64,000 nucleotides of DNA from Hymenobacter lucidus (GTDB lineage Bacteria; Bacteroidota; Bacteroidia; Cytophagales; Hymenobacteraceae), in the NCBI RefSeq assembly GCF_020447265.1, contig NZ_JAJADR010000001.1, forward strand, positions 1,364,001-1,428,000. Direction: 5' to 3'. Position 1 is the stretch's first letter; each line of letters starts with the position of its first letter. Under the pieces are notes generated by a model, which saw nothing but the letters and a program-made list of their open reading frames with translations, did no database searches and was not told the DNA's origin. Below, piece after piece: positions 10,901-19,490 of this stretch. The position numbers were made by a program, and so were the translations under genes.

Positions 10901-11200
10901 CGTGTCAGCAGCCAGACCGATATCGATGGTGGAGGCAGTGCCGATTGGCCGGTCAACGGAGATGTAACCGATGGAAGTGAAAGAGAGAGTAGTAGCCGTA
11001 GAAGGCACACTCAGGGTATACGATCCATCCGAGTTTGTGGAAGCACCAATCGTAGTGCCTTTCACAAGAACGGTAACTCCGGGAAGACCCTGACCGTTGG
11101 CACGGTCAGTGACCCGCCCAGAGATGGCTCGGTCCTGCGCGATGGCCTGCTGCAACAGGCTAGTCATCAGCAGGATGACCATAAATAAGAGTTTTTTCAT
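7967..11200 (-). CDS. SusC/RagA-type TonB-dependent receptor
   Basis: 1077 residues from the ATG at 11198-11200; the open frame runs 76 codons further upstream, but that part is not signal-like. Signal peptide MKKLLFMVILLMTSLLQQ, then a carboxypeptidase-D-like domain (ISGRVTDRANGQGLPGVTV), linker LGEVVVTALGVERTRNSLPY, plug with DVNPDDIASVTILKGAAAT and YGSRASNGVILITTKKG, and a barrel ending ..NLRFSF. A repeated NGDG-type acidic loop (RDMNGDGILDLV) in the extracellular part may bind calcium. It precedes its susD by 36 bp. Confidence 0.95.
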   Translation of the reverse strand: MKKLLFMVILLMTSLLQQAIAQDRAISGRVTDRANGQGLPGVTVLVKGTTIGASTNSDGSYTLSVPSTATTLSFTSIGYISVDRPIGTASTIDIGLAADTKQLGEVVVTALGVERTRNSLPYSATQVEGNDVTKARNPNFINSLSGKVAGVNIKQNNTLGGSTNVVIRGQKSLYGNNQALFVVDGVPIANTNTNNSDQTSGRGGYDYGNTGADVNPDDIASVTILKGAAATALYGSRASNGVILITTKKGKRGLGVTINTGAQMGFVDKSTFVKYQKEYGAGYGAYYGPDEDAYFNQRDMNGDGILDLVVPFTEDASYGAKFDRNLLVHQWNSLDPTSPTYRQATPWVAAENGPEYLLENAVSLNNNITIDGGNETATFKLGYTNTNDKGILPNSEIKKNMANFAASFKLTPKLTTSAAINFTKTQGLGRYGTGYDSWNPMQQFREWFQTNVDIKEQKEAYFRNKQNITWNPRSATDLRPIYSDNPYWVRYENAENDERYRYFGNIVATYKIADWVDVMGRVTLDSYDEKQEERNAIGSTGVPFYTRYDRTSRESNYDLIVNFNKNITEDFSFRGLIGSNFRRQQDGSIYSSTSGGLVVPRLYSLSNSVNPLNPPIETDRRWGVDGYFASGTFGYKELAFLDVTGRRDKSSTLPEGKNVYYYPSVAGSFVFSELLKDVSWLSYGKARLNYAEVGSDASPYSTFNSYNKQGTETNVPVGSFGSIPLFSLPNTQNNAELEPERTRSTEGGIEMAFLNSRLGFDVTLYRSSTINQIIPILVPTTTGFNNKFVNSGEVENKGIELTAFVTPVKTDNFSWTVNANWTRNRNKILSLAEGTDNLVIATYQGGVSSNATVGQPFGTIRGAGFTYLNGEKLVGANGLYVRSPSTTVIANPNADWTGGLSNTVAYKGISLYFLLDVKQGGQLFNLDTYYGYGTGLYPETVGNNDLGNPSRLPISEGGGIIFPGVKADGSKNDIRTENSEGAYGYNQPQEMHVYDAGFVKLREASLTYSLPAPLLAKVGGIKGVDISLTGRNLWIIKKDVPYADPEDNLSSGNLGQGYMSGSYPTTRNIGFNLRFSF

Positions 11201-11261
11201 GTGACTGTTAGTTTGGTGAGTGAAAAGGTGAAGAAATAGTTGTGAAAGTGGGCGAATAGGG

Positions 11262-11292
11262 CAAGTATAGCGGGAAAAACCCCATTTAGCAA
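11262..11292 (-). promoter_or_regulatory. candidate promoter of the second susC
   Basis: On the minus strand a TTG at 11292-11290 is followed after 20 bases by TATACTTG (11269-11262), one mismatch from the Bacteroidota -7 consensus TAnnTTTG. It lies about 60 bp upstream of the receptor start codon. Confidence 0.4.
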
Positions 11293-11488
11293 CTTTTAGG
11301 AAACATAGAAGCAAGTGCTTGACGCTGCTGCTCTTCATTTTATCTTCATCTCCATTTCTCCTATCTGACTTAATTGTACTGCCAGATGCGCGCATCGCCC
11401 ATCTTAAAGATAACAAAATAGTAACCAAACAACGAGCTGGGCCACGTAAAAAGCCATAGCCAGCACAGAATCTGACTATAGCGCTTGG

Positions 11489-12566
11489 TCAGTTTTGCAT
11501 TAAAAAGCCTTTGATATACTCATCCAAGTCGCCGTCCAGTACTGCCTGCACATCGGTGCGCTCAATACCGGTACGCAGGTCTTTGATTAGCTTGTAGGGG
11601 TGCAGCACGTAGTTGCGGATCTGAGAGCCGAAGTCAATTCGCTTTTTACCCGCTTCAATCTTGTCGCGCTCGGCATGGCGCTTGTCCATCTCGATCTGGT
11701 AGAGGCGCGACTTGAGCATGCGCAGGGCATGTTCCTTGTTCATCAGTTGGCTGCGCTCGATCTGAACTGCGATAATGATTCCGGAAGGAGCGTGGGTGAG
11801 GCGCACGGCCGTTTCCACCTTGTTTACGTTCTGGCCACCGGCCCCGCCAGCCCGGTAGGTATCCCAGGTAATATCAGCCGGATTGATCTGGATATTAATG
11901 GTCTCATCGACCACCGGATAGGCAAACACCGATGCGAATGAGGTATGCCGCCGGCCACTGCTATCGAAGGGCGACATGCGTACCAGACGATGAACCCCGA
12001 TTTCACTTTTGAGGTAGCCGTAGGCAAAGTCGCCGTCGATTTCCAGGGAAGCCGACTTGATGCCGCCACCCTCACCGGGCTGATAGCTGAGCTGCCGCAC
12101 GGCGAAACCGTGCTTCTCGCCCCACATGATGTACATGCGCATGAGCATTTCGGCCCAGTCCTGGCTTTCTGTGCCCCCCGCCCCGGGGTTGATATCGATG
12201 ATGGCCGATAGCTGATCTTCCTCATCGGAGAGCATGCGCTTAAACTCCAGCTGCTCCACCATCTTTTGAGCGGCCTCGAATTCCTGCTGAATTTCAGCCT
12301 CCGAAACGTCGCCTTCCCGGTAAAACTCAAATAGCACATCTACGTCACCAACGGCTTTCTCCACGGCCTCGTAGTCATCGGTCCAGACTTTAACGGTCTT
12401 GATTTCCCGGAGAATTGTCTCGGCTTTCTTGGAATCGTCCCAGAAGCCGGGTGCGGTGGTCAGTTTTTCGGTTTCAACCACCTGCTCCTTGCGAGCATCG
12501 TAGTCAAAGGTACCTCCTCAAGGCCTCAGCGCGGCCCTTCAATTCCTTAACCTGATCTTGGGTCAT
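11489..12566 (-). CDS. prfB: peptide chain release factor 2, expressed by programmed +1 frameshift
   Basis: The gene is complement(join(11489..12505,12507..12566)) and gives 358 residues. Twenty codons from the ATG at 12566 end in CTT TGA C, preceded by AGGAGG three bases before the slippery CTT. Skipping the T at 12506 continues as [15 protein letters not shown]. This is the classical prfB autoregulatory site: when RF2 is scarce, the UGA is read slowly and ribosomes slip forward. The protein carries the UGA/UAA-selecting SPF tripeptide (residues 198-200) and the GGQ motif for peptidyl-tRNA hydrolysis (243-245, in [20 protein letters not shown]). Length is normal for the family. It acts in translation termination at UAA and UGA codons. 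Confidence 0.97.
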
Positions 12567-12604
12567 GGGAAAAAAAGCTAAATGATGAAAAAAAGGGTGT
12601 CTGG

Positions 12605-12612
12605 CAAAGATA
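12605..12612 (-). promoter_or_regulatory. -7 promoter element of prfB
   Basis: TATCTTTG on the minus strand matches TAnnTTTG and lies about 40 bp before the prfB ATG. No convincing -33 TTTG is seen at the expected distance. Confidence 0.45.
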
Positions 12613-12622
12613 GCCAATGCGA

Positions 12623-12659
12623 AACGCCCACCCCCGATTAAATACCGGAGGTGGGCGTT
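12623..12659 (-). terminator. hairpin between ilvE and prfB, possible terminator
   Basis: AACGCCCACC (12623-12632) pairs with GGTGGGCGTT (12650-12659), and CCGG in the loop side may extend it. Only three T residues follow on the minus strand, so termination is likely weak or factor-assisted. Confidence 0.5.
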
Positions 12660-12684
12660 GGCCTGTTTAGGACAATTTGGGCCG

Positions 12685-13749
12685 TTATACCTGCACCATC
12701 CAACCGTGGACGTCGGCTGCTTCGCCGGTGCGAATGGCACTCAGCATCGCACTGGCTTTCTGCGAAAACGAATTCGAGGTAGGAGTTGGCAGCGCGTAAT
12801 CCTGGCCTTGGAAGCCAATGGTGGCAATAGGAGCAATAGTAGCAGCAGTGCCTACGCCGAAGGCTTCCTGCAGAGTGCCGGCTGCCTGGGCCGCCATTAC
12901 TTCGGTGGCCGATACGCGCCGCTCTTCCACTGGCATACCCAGGTCGCGGGCAACCTGTAGTACGCTTTTGCGGGTGATGCCATCCAAAATAGAGGTGCTG
13001 AGAGCAGGCGTTATCACCTTGCCATCAATAACGAACATGACGTTCATTGTGCCCGATTCCTCAATAAACTGGTGGGCCGATGAGTCAGTCCAGAGGAGCT
13101 GGTGGTAGCCTTCCTGCTGGGCCAGCTTGGTGGGCCACATAGCCGCGCCGTAATTGCCGGCCGCTTTGGCATAGCCCGCCCCGCCTTCGGCCGAGCGCAC
13201 AAACTTCTCTTCGAAACGCACCCGCAACGGCTTGTTATAGTACAAGCCTACAGGGCAGGTGAAAATCATGAAGCGGTAGCTGTCGGAGGGCCGCACGCCG
13301 ATGAAGCCGTCGGTGGCAAACATGAAAGGGCGGATATACAGAGCGCTACCGGCAGCATCGGGTACCCAAGTAGAATCGAGACGAATTAGCTGGGTGAGGC
13401 CCTGCATGAAAAGCTCCTCGGGAATAGCCGGCATGCACATGCGCTCAGCCGACAGATTGAGGCGGTGCAGGTTGTCGTAGGGGCGGAAGAGGGCAATATC
13501 GCCCTGCGGATTCTTGTAGGCTTTCATGCCCTCAAAAATGGCCTGACCATAATGCAATGCCGAGTTGGCGGGGCTCACGGCCATGTCGCCGTAGGGCACA
13601 ATCTGAGGCTCCTGCCACTCACCATCCTGGTAGTCGACGAAGAACATATGGTCGGAGAATACCTTGCCGAATTCAAGATTGTCTGGATCCAGCTGCTGGA
13701 AACGCGAAGCCGTGGTGCGCTGGGTCCGGATGGTGAGAGTGTCGAGCAT
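12685..13749 (-). CDS. ilvE: branched-chain amino acid aminotransferase
   Basis: 354 residues from the ATG at 13747-13749. It is a fold-type IV PLP enzyme of the eukaryote-like BCAT2 type: the PLP lysine is K195 in GYAKAAGNYG, followed by LLWTDSSAHQFIEESGTMNVMF and the cofactor-binding LDGITRKSVLQVARDLG near residue 255. It moves the amino group between leucine, isoleucine or valine and 2-oxoglutarate, the last step of their synthesis and the first of their breakdown, in the cytoplasm. The adenosyltransferase gene lies 67 bp upstream on the same strand, so they may share a transcript. Confidence 0.95.
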   Translation of the reverse strand: MLDTLTIRTQRTTASRFQQLDPDNLEFGKVFSDHMFFVDYQDGEWQEPQIVPYGDMAVSPANSALHYGQAIFEGMKAYKNPQGDIALFRPYDNLHRLNLSAERMCMPAIPEELFMQGLTQLIRLDSTWVPDAAGSALYIRPFMFATDGFIGVRPSDSYRFMIFTCPVGLYYNKPLRVRFEEKFVRSAEGGAGYAKAAGNYGAAMWPTKLAQQEGYHQLLWTDSSAHQFIEESGTMNVMFVIDGKVITPALSTSILDGITRKSVLQVARDLGMPVEERRVSATEVMAAQAAGTLQEAFGVGTAATIAPIATIGFQGQDYALPTPTSNSFSQKASAMLSAIRTGEAADVHGWMVQV

Positions 13750-13816
13750 AATGCAGGATAGTGGGAGAGTGGGAAAAGAGCGGGTGGGAATGGAGAGGGT
13801 AATGCTTGAAACGGGC

Positions 13817-14368
13817 CTAGGAGAGCCGTGGTTTCCAGCTAACTTCTTCGGCGCCTAATTCGTGCGCCATTTGCCGGCCGAGCACGAAAAGATAATCCGA
13901 CAGACGATTCAGGTACATCACAACGAGGTCGGCCACGAAGGAGTCTTCGCGCAGGGCAATAACCAGCCGCTCGGCGCGGCGGCATACGCAACGGGCCACG
14001 TGGGCAAATGATACGGATGGGTGGCCACCGGGCAGAATGAACACGCGCAACTCGGGCAGCGTCTCGTTCATCCGGTCCATTTCACGCTCCAGCAGCAGCA
14101 CATCTTCCTCGTGCAGATCCGGAATCTTCATCTTCGACTTTTCCGGGTCGGAGGCCAAAGAAGCGCCCATCGTAAACAGGCGGTCCTGGATTTCCTTGAG
14201 TAGGTCGCGGCGGCTGGCGTTTACCTCCTGGTCGCGCACCAGACCGATGTAGGAGTTGAGCTCGTCGACGGTGCCGTAGCACTCAATGCGCAGGCTGGAT
14301 TTGGGGACGCGGGTGCCGCCAATAAGGGAAGTGAGGCCTTTGTCGCCGGTTTTGGTATAGATTTTCAT
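13817..14368 (-). CDS. cob(I)yrinic acid a,c-diamide adenosyltransferase, PduO type
   Basis: 183 residues from the ATG at 14366-14368 (MKIYTKTGDKG). The N-terminal TKTGDKGLTSLIGG binds ATP, and VARCVCRRAERLVIAL is the PduO/EutT-family helix with the conserved Arg pair and Glu; YLNRLSDYLFVLGRQ closes the family fold. It transfers the adenosyl group of ATP to cob(I)alamin to make adenosylcobalamin. No B12-dependent enzyme lies nearby and no cobalamin riboswitch is evident upstream, so it probably serves scavenged corrinoid for enzymes elsewhere. Confidence 0.93.
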   Translation of the reverse strand: MKIYTKTGDKGLTSLIGGTRVPKSSLRIECYGTVDELNSYIGLVRDQEVNASRRDLLKEIQDRLFTMGASLASDPEKSKMKIPDLHEEDVLLLEREMDRMNETLPELRVFILPGGHPSVSFAHVARCVCRRAERLVIALREDSFVADLVVMYLNRLSDYLFVLGRQMAHELGAEEVSWKPRLS

Positions 14369-14451
14369 GCAGAGCAATAAGCGCGAAGGACGAAGAGCAG
14401 GAGCTGAGGTTGCAGAAACAACAAAAAAGTCAGCTCAATGTCGGTTGTTGC

Positions 14452-15177
14452 TTATTGCGAAGTTAATTGCTGGTGGTGGGTAGCAATGTCGGTATTCACC
14501 GCATCGGACTCTACCAGCCCGTCGCGCAGGCGCACAATGCGGTGGGCGTAACGGGCAATATCCTCTTCGTGAGTTACCATAATAATGGTATTACCCTTCA
14601 CGTAGAGCGCCTCAAACAGGTCCATGATTTCGTGGCTGGTCTTAGTGTCGAGGTTGCCCGTGGGCTCATCGGCCAGGATAATGCTGGGGTCATTCACCAG
14701 GGCCCGGGCAATGGCCACGCGCTGCCGCTGCCCGCCCGAAAGCTCGTTGGGCTTGTGCTTGGCCCGCTCACCGAGGCCCACGCTGCGCAGGGCATCCATG
14801 GCTTTTTCCTCGCGCTGACTTTTGCTGTAGCCCGCGTAAATCAGCGGCAGGGCCACGTTGTCAAGGGAGCTGGCGCGGGGCAGCAGGTTGAAGGTCTGGA
14901 ATACAAACCCGATTTCCTTGTTGCGCACCTCCGCCAGCTGGTTGTCCGACATGCGGCTGACGTCTTTACCGTTCAGCACGTAGTTGCCGCGCGTAGGCGT
15001 GTCGAGGCAGCCCACGATGTTCATCAGCGTGGATTTGCCGGAGCCGGAAGGGCCCATAAAGGCTACGTACTCGCCGCGCTGAATGGTGATGGTGACGGAC
15101 CGCAGTGCCTGGATGAGCTCGGTGCCCATCTGGTATTCCTTCGCAATATCGTGCGTCTCGATTACAGGGGGTAGCAT
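14452..15177 (-). CDS. ABC transporter ATP-binding protein of the LolD/MacB family
   Basis: 241 residues from the ATG at 15175-15177, 20 bp after the stop of the upstream gene. It has Walker A GPSGSGKS (residues 42-49), Q-loop [18 protein letters not shown], signature [15 protein letters not shown], Walker [13 protein letters not shown] and the switch His in [11 protein letters not shown]. The EPTGNLD form is typical of the MacB/LolD/FtsE class, whose partners extract lipoproteins or work on envelope substrates (mechanotransmission) rather than classical transport. No FtsX/MacB-like permease is next to it, so it is an orphan here. The gene upstream is a multi-TM protein with TPRs, which is not a known permease of this class. 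Confidence 0.9.
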   Translation of the reverse strand: MLPPVIETHDIAKEYQMGTELIQALRSVTITIQRGEYVAFMGPSGSGKSTLMNIVGCLDTPTRGNYVLNGKDVSRMSDNQLAEVRNKEIGFVFQTFNLLPRASSLDNVALPLIYAGYSKSQREEKAMDALRSVGLGERAKHKPNELSGGQRQRVAIARALVNDPSIILADEPTGNLDTKTSHEIMDLFEALYVKGNTIIMVTHEEDIARYAHRIVRLRDGLVESDAVNTDIATHHQQLTSQ

Positions 15178-15196
15178 AGGCAGCCGGGTTTGGTCC

Positions 15197-18100
15197 TTAA
15201 TTCCAGGGGGTAGCGGAAGCCGCCTGAGTGGCCCGCCGCGCGTTATACTGCGTAAGAAAGGTACGGTATTCCGTAGGTGAAAGCAACGTGCGCAGTTTTT
15301 CCAGCGAAGCCGCCGCATATTCGCTCAATCCGGCCGGTACGGCGGCCAGGGTATAGGCCTGCAGCAGCGCTACCGATTCGGGGTTGTATTCCAGGCCTTT
15401 GAGCAGAGCGTTATAGGCTGGCATATCCTGCTGGCGGCTCAGGTAGAAATCAGCAGCGGCCAGCACACCTTCTTCCAGAAACGGGGCTTCGCGTACTATG
15501 CGGCCAAATAGCTGTGTAGCCCGGGGCTGGTTGTTTTCCTGGCGGGCCAGGGCGGCCTGGTAATACAGCCGGTAAGGTGCGTCGGGGCGGGTGAAGTAGC
15601 CGTTTTCGACCACCTGGCGCAACGGAGCCAGCTGCTTGCCAGCTAGATATATCTGCCCGCGGAGCACGTTCCAAGCCGAGCCCGACGCGGTTTTGGTTGC
15701 CGGTGCCGGCGCAAACGACTCAATGGCCTGCTGCGCCGATGCCAGCTGCCCGGCCCGCAATGCCCGCGGAATCTGGGCCAGCAGGGCGGCTTCCCGTGCC
15801 GCCGGGTTGCTTAGGGCTGCCGCCCGCGGAATCAGGCTTTCGGGGTAAAGCGAGTTGCCGCGCAACACCAGATAGCGCGCTTTTACCGAATCGGAGGCCG
15901 TAGCGTATTGCGTGTTGAAATCCAGATTCAGTACCGAAAACAGTTGCCGGGCCCGCCGCCCAGTCCCGAAGGTCTGGTCGGTCAGCGCCTTTGCTACCGA
16001 TGCCCGAGCTGAGTCGGGTTGGTTGAGCAACGCCTGTGCATAGGCTCGAAACAGCGCCGCCTCAGTGTAACCGTTGCGGCTGGCAGTGGCAAATCGGGCC
16101 GCCGCGGAAGGGTATAAACGTTGCTCCAGTAGCCATAAGCCCCACAGATTCTGGTAATAGGCACTGCCCGCTGAGTTGCCGGTGGTTAGGGGCAACAGCG
16201 TGGTTTGGGCTTCTACCAACTGGCCGCCATAGTGCTGGGTGAGAGCCCGCAGAAACGTGAGCTGATCAGCATACGCGGCATTTTCAGGCTGCTGCACCAG
16301 CCGGGCCAGCAGCCGAAGCTGGCTGGTGTCGGCCAGAGTGGCGCGGTGCAGGCCGTCGTGGTAGAGGCGGGCAAACTCCGCGGTAGTCAGCACCGGAGAA
16401 GGTCCGTTTGCCGGCCGCGGCTGCTCGGGCTTACCGCTCAGTAGGTTGAGCAACGACACATTGCTGGCCCAAGCCGCGCTGTTGGTTTTCGGCTGCTCGG
16501 CAATCAGCTTACGCGCGGCCTCACCCTGTTGCGTCTGGAGCAGAAAGGCCAGTCGGTTGGCCTGAATCAGGCTGTTGTCGGGTGCCAGGGCTTCGGCCCG
16601 TTGCAGGTAGTGTTCCACCGAATCTGTGAGGGCCGAGCGGGTGTAGAGCTGGGCTAGGTCATTGGCCAGACGGGCACTGCGGGGCATACTTTTGATACCC
16701 TGACGCAGCACTTGGAGTCGGTCAAAAAAGTCGCCGGGCTCGTTGTAGAGGGCCGCCAGGCGCAGGGAAATCTTTTCGGACGGCGCCCGGCTCAAAGCCC
16801 GGCGTAGCGCGTTGATTTCGTTTTGGCGCTGGGAGCGGAAATGATACAGCGCCGCCCGACCCATGCTGGCGCGGTGGTTGTGCTGGTCGAGCACGTCACT
16901 TTCGGCGTAGTAGCGCTCGGCCAGCAGGGCTAGCCCTTCACTGTTCTGCTGCTCTTCGCTCTGCAGGCGCGTCAGGTCGCCCACGTTGTTGAAGTAGCCG
17001 GCTTGCACCTGGTCGAGCACGTAGTTGTTGTTGCGCATCTCCACGGCTACTATAGCCCCGATGGCCACTATATACACGATATAGAAGGGCAGGCGACGCG
17101 GCTCATACACCACCCGAAACACGCGCAACTTCTGCCGGATCAGGGTAATGTAGTTGATGAGCAGGTAAAGCAGGAAGGCGGCCCCGCCCGCCAGCAGCGC
17201 CAAGGCCGTGAAGTCGCGCGCGGCGGCCAGCAGCGGGTCGTTGGCGGTAGCAAAGGCAAAGCCCAGAAAGCCGGTAGCCAGCGTGAGCAGAATGAGCAGC
17301 AGCAGCCGGGCGGCTTCCAAGGGCACCCACTCGGCGAAAGTAGCGGCCCGCCGCCCCAAATTCAGCCAGCTGATAACGGCGGCTGGTAGCAGCAGCACCA
17401 AGGGGTCGAAACGGACGCCGGGCAGGATGAGCAGTTCCCCATTGTTCCAGTAGTACATGAGTAGCGTGCCCAGATACAGCAGGCTAACCAGCAGAAACGG
17501 CAGCAGCCCGAAGCGGCTCTTGGGGTTTTCAGCCTGAGTATTGAACCACAGCAGGCCGTAGATATTCTCGAAAAATAGCCACAGCACGAGCATAGCCACG
17601 GCTGCCGCCCCGCTGCTGGTAGCGTAGCTCACCAAGTGCAGCGCGGTAGTATCGGCCGGGTTGTCGCTGCGCAAAAACAGCAGCGTGCTCAGGCCCGCTA
17701 CTAGCAGGCCAAATGTGAGCAGCCGCCAGCCAAACGACACATCCGGCCAGAAGGCGTGAAACACAAATGCCGGCACGCCCAGCGCCAGCAAGGTCAGAAT
17801 CAGAAAATACTGCTCCCGCGAATCAAAAATGCCGAGCATGTCGGCATTGAACGACATGAGCAGAAACATCAGCAACGCCATGCCCGCTACAAACACCAGC
17901 CGGGGCAGCGTGCTAATGATGGCCAGGTAAAAAACCATGCAGACGGCCACCAGTCCCAGCAGGGCCGAGGCAGCATCGGGCCGCACAAAAGGACCAATAA
18001 CGTCGTGGGATTCCGTAACGAGGTAGCCGTTGACACGCACCGGCAATTCGTCGAGGCCCACGCACACCTGCTGCAGCACGGTGGGAACGGGCTTGAGCTG

Positions 18101-18247
18101 GGCTATTTCCTGGACCCGCAGCGTGTAGTCGTCGCCGGTGAAATAGTAGTAGACGGCCAGGCCGAAAGCAATGCCGGCCACGAGGCTCAGCACCCACAGG
18201 GCACTGCGCCAGCCAGCGGGGCGGGACGAAGGAAGGAGAAGGGCCAA
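15197..18247 (-). CDS. large polytopic membrane protein with C-terminal TPR region, function unknown
   Basis: 1016 residues. The first 440 or so hold about a dozen hydrophobic segments (for example [19 protein letters not shown] and [18 protein letters not shown]), with one extracytoplasmic loop between the first two. After [20 protein letters not shown] and a final TM the rest is helical and TPR-like ([55 protein letters not shown]), likely on one face of the membrane. The start is a TTG at 18247: an in-frame stop (that of gatC) lies 12 bp upstream and there is no nearby ATG, so start choice is uncertain. It sits between gatC and the ABC ATPase with very short gaps. I do not recognise a family. 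Confidence 0.75.
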   Translation of the reverse strand: MALLLPSSRPAGWRSALWVLSLVAGIAFGLAVYYYFTGDDYTLRVQEIAQLKPVPTVLQQVCVGLDELPVRVNGYLVTESHDVIGPFVRPDAASALLGLVAVCMVFYLAIISTLPRLVFVAGMALLMFLLMSFNADMLGIFDSREQYFLILTLLALGVPAFVFHAFWPDVSFGWRLLTFGLLVAGLSTLLFLRSDNPADTTALHLVSYATSSGAAAVAMLVLWLFFENIYGLLWFNTQAENPKSRFGLLPFLLVSLLYLGTLLMYYWNNGELLILPGVRFDPLVLLLPAAVISWLNLGRRAATFAEWVPLEAARLLLLILLTLATGFLGFAFATANDPLLAAARDFTALALLAGGAAFLLYLLINYITLIRQKLRVFRVVYEPRRLPFYIVYIVAIGAIVAVEMRNNNYVLDQVQAGYFNNVGDLTRLQSEEQQNSEGLALLAERYYAESDVLDQHNHRASMGRAALYHFRSQRQNEINALRRALSRAPSEKISLRLAALYNEPGDFFDRLQVLRQGIKSMPRSARLANDLAQLYTRSALTDSVEHYLQRAEALAPDNSLIQANRLAFLLQTQQGEAARKLIAEQPKTNSAAWASNVSLLNLLSGKPEQPRPANGPSPVLTTAEFARLYHDGLHRATLADTSQLRLLARLVQQPENAAYADQLTFLRALTQHYGGQLVEAQTTLLPLTTGNSAGSAYYQNLWGLWLLEQRLYPSAAARFATASRNGYTEAALFRAYAQALLNQPDSARASVAKALTDQTFGTGRRARQLFSVLNLDFNTQYATASDSVKARYLVLRGNSLYPESLIPRAAALSNPAAREAALLAQIPRALRAGQLASAQQAIESFAPAPATKTASGSAWNVLRGQIYLAGKQLAPLRQVVENGYFTRPDAPYRLYYQAALARQENNQPRATQLFGRIVREAPFLEEGVLAAADFYLSRQQDMPAYNALLKGLEYNPESVALLQAYTLAAVPAGLSEYAAASLEKLRTLLSPTEYRTFLTQYNARRATQAASATPWN

Positions 18248-18256
18248 GGGAAACGG

Positions 18257-18544
18257 TTATTCCAGCACTTTAGGTACGCGGAAGTAGTCGGAATCCTTGC
18301 GCGGAGCATTGCGCAGACCTTCCTGGTGGCTTACCGAGTTGCGGGCCACATCGGGGCGCAGCACGTTAATTTCGTGCGACAAATGCACCAGCGGCTCGAC
18401 ATTGGTCGTGTCCAGCTCGCTGAGCTGGGCCACCCAATCCAGGATTTTGTTCAGGTCGCCGAGCATCTGCTGTTCTTTCGTGGCGTCGAATTCGAGGCGG
18501 GAAAGGTGGGCCAGTTTGCGCAGGGTAGATAAATCGGTACTCAC
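18257..18544 (-). CDS. gatC: Asp-tRNA(Asn)/Glu-tRNA(Gln) amidotransferase subunit C
   Basis: 95 residues starting at a GTG (18542-18544). The helical N-terminus LRKLAHLSRLEFDATKEQ and the later extended part with NVEPLVHLSHEINVLRPDVA and the typical C-terminal NAPRKDSDYFRVPKVLE match GatC. GatC bridges GatA and GatB in the complex that amidates mischarged Glu-tRNA(Gln) or Asp-tRNA(Asn). gatA and gatB are not in the window, the usual scattered arrangement. It follows the acyltransferase gene by 27 bp. Confidence 0.93.
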   Translation of the reverse strand: MSTDLSTLRKLAHLSRLEFDATKEQQMLGDLNKILDWVAQLSELDTTNVEPLVHLSHEINVLRPDVARNSVSHQEGLRNAPRKDSDYFRVPKVLE

Positions 18545-18571
18545 GGTCAGAGAAAAAAGTAAAAGTTCAAC

Positions 18572-19432
18572 TTAAGAGTTTGGCAGTCCCAACTCCGCGC
18601 CGGGTGGCGTGGTTGGGGCTGGGTCTGCAGCAGCGGGGGCCGTAACTACCGGCCGGGGCCGGCGCACGGACGATGCTTCTGGGATGCCGGCGGCTTCGGG
18701 GCGGAAGGCGCTGGCAATAGTACGAAAAGCCTGGTCCCGAAGCCGGGGCACGTCTTCCGTAGTAAGGCCCTGGGTGAAGATAGGCTCGTGAATAACAACC
18801 TGCAGTGGCGTGTAGCGCACCCGGATACCGCCCACATCGGGCATAAACCGGTGGTTGAGTGGCATCGAAACCGGCACGATGGGGAAGCCCGTAGCCACGG
18901 CCAGCAGAAACGCGCCATCCTTGAAGGGCATCATTTCCTCGCCGGGCTTTTTGGAAATCGTGCCTTCGGGGAAGATGACGATGGAACGGCCCGCTTCCAG
19001 CGTCTGGCGGGCCTGCACCATGGCCCGGCCCCGGCTCACAGCGCTGTTGCGGTTCACGGTGATATAGACGCTGCCGAAGATCGGGCCCCAGAGCGGTACT
19101 TTGGCCAGGGCGCTTTTGCCGATAATGTTCAGGAAGCCCGGAATGGCCTTGAACAGTACCGGAATATCGATATAGGAGCTGTGGTTGGAAACGTAAATGC
19201 AGGGCTGGGAGGCAGGCAGCGGGTTTTTACGCACGATGTCCACCGGCATGCCCCACATTCGAATGGCAAACGTGGACCAGCCCCGGTTGATGCTGTGCAG
19301 GTGCTTGTGCAGCGCCGGCCGCCGCCCCAGCAGCACCTGAATCGGGTAGGTGACTACGAAGGGTAGCACAAACCAGAACGTGCTCCAAGTGGTGTAGATG
19401 CGGTGCCAGATAAATTGCAACAGTCGACGCAT
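18572..19432 (-). CDS. plsC: 1-acyl-sn-glycerol-3-phosphate acyltransferase (PlsC family)
   Basis: 286 residues from the ATG at 19430-19432. Two N-terminal hydrophobic segments anchor it to the inner membrane. The acyltransferase blocks are present in order: NHSSYIDIP (H-x4-D catalytic pair), then SVYITVNRN, FPEGTISKKPGEEMMPFKDG and IVPVSM. The enzyme puts the second acyl chain on lysophosphatidate to make phosphatidate for membrane phospholipid. The C-terminal 40 residues are a Pro/Ala-rich tail not needed for the fold. Paralogues with ornithine-lipid or other acceptors exist, so the exact substrate is an inference from family. It starts the run plsC-gatC-TPR protein-ABC ATPase. Confidence 0.9.
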   Translation of the reverse strand: MRRLLQFIWHRIYTTWSTFWFVLPFVVTYPIQVLLGRRPALHKHLHSINRGWSTFAIRMWGMPVDIVRKNPLPASQPCIYVSNHSSYIDIPVLFKAIPGFLNIIGKSALAKVPLWGPIFGSVYITVNRNSAVSRGRAMVQARQTLEAGRSIVIFPEGTISKKPGEEMMPFKDGAFLLAVATGFPIVPVSMPLNHRFMPDVGGIRVRYTPLQVVIHEPIFTQGLTTEDVPRLRDQAFRTIASAFRPEAAGIPEASSVRRPRPVVTAPAAADPAPTTPPGAELGLPNS

Positions 19433-19436
19433 ACCG

Positions 19437-19444
19437 CAAAAATA
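19437..19444 (-). promoter_or_regulatory. -7 promoter element abutting plsC
   Basis: TATTTTTG on the minus strand ends four bases before the plsC ATG, so transcription from it would give a nearly leaderless mRNA. No -33 TTTG is visible. Confidence 0.4.
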
Positions 19445-19490
19445 CGAGCTATAAACTTAGGAGCCCTACTTGGGCTACCGGGCCGGCAGC

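Noticed and set aside
11201..11428. N-terminal extension of the second full SusC
   Set aside because: 76 extra codons overlap the predicted promoter and precede a proper signal peptide.
12504..12740. Short minus-strand frame of 78 codons ending at the prfB slip site
   Set aside because: Its last 20 codons are the first part of prfB; the rest is the upstream leader read in frame.
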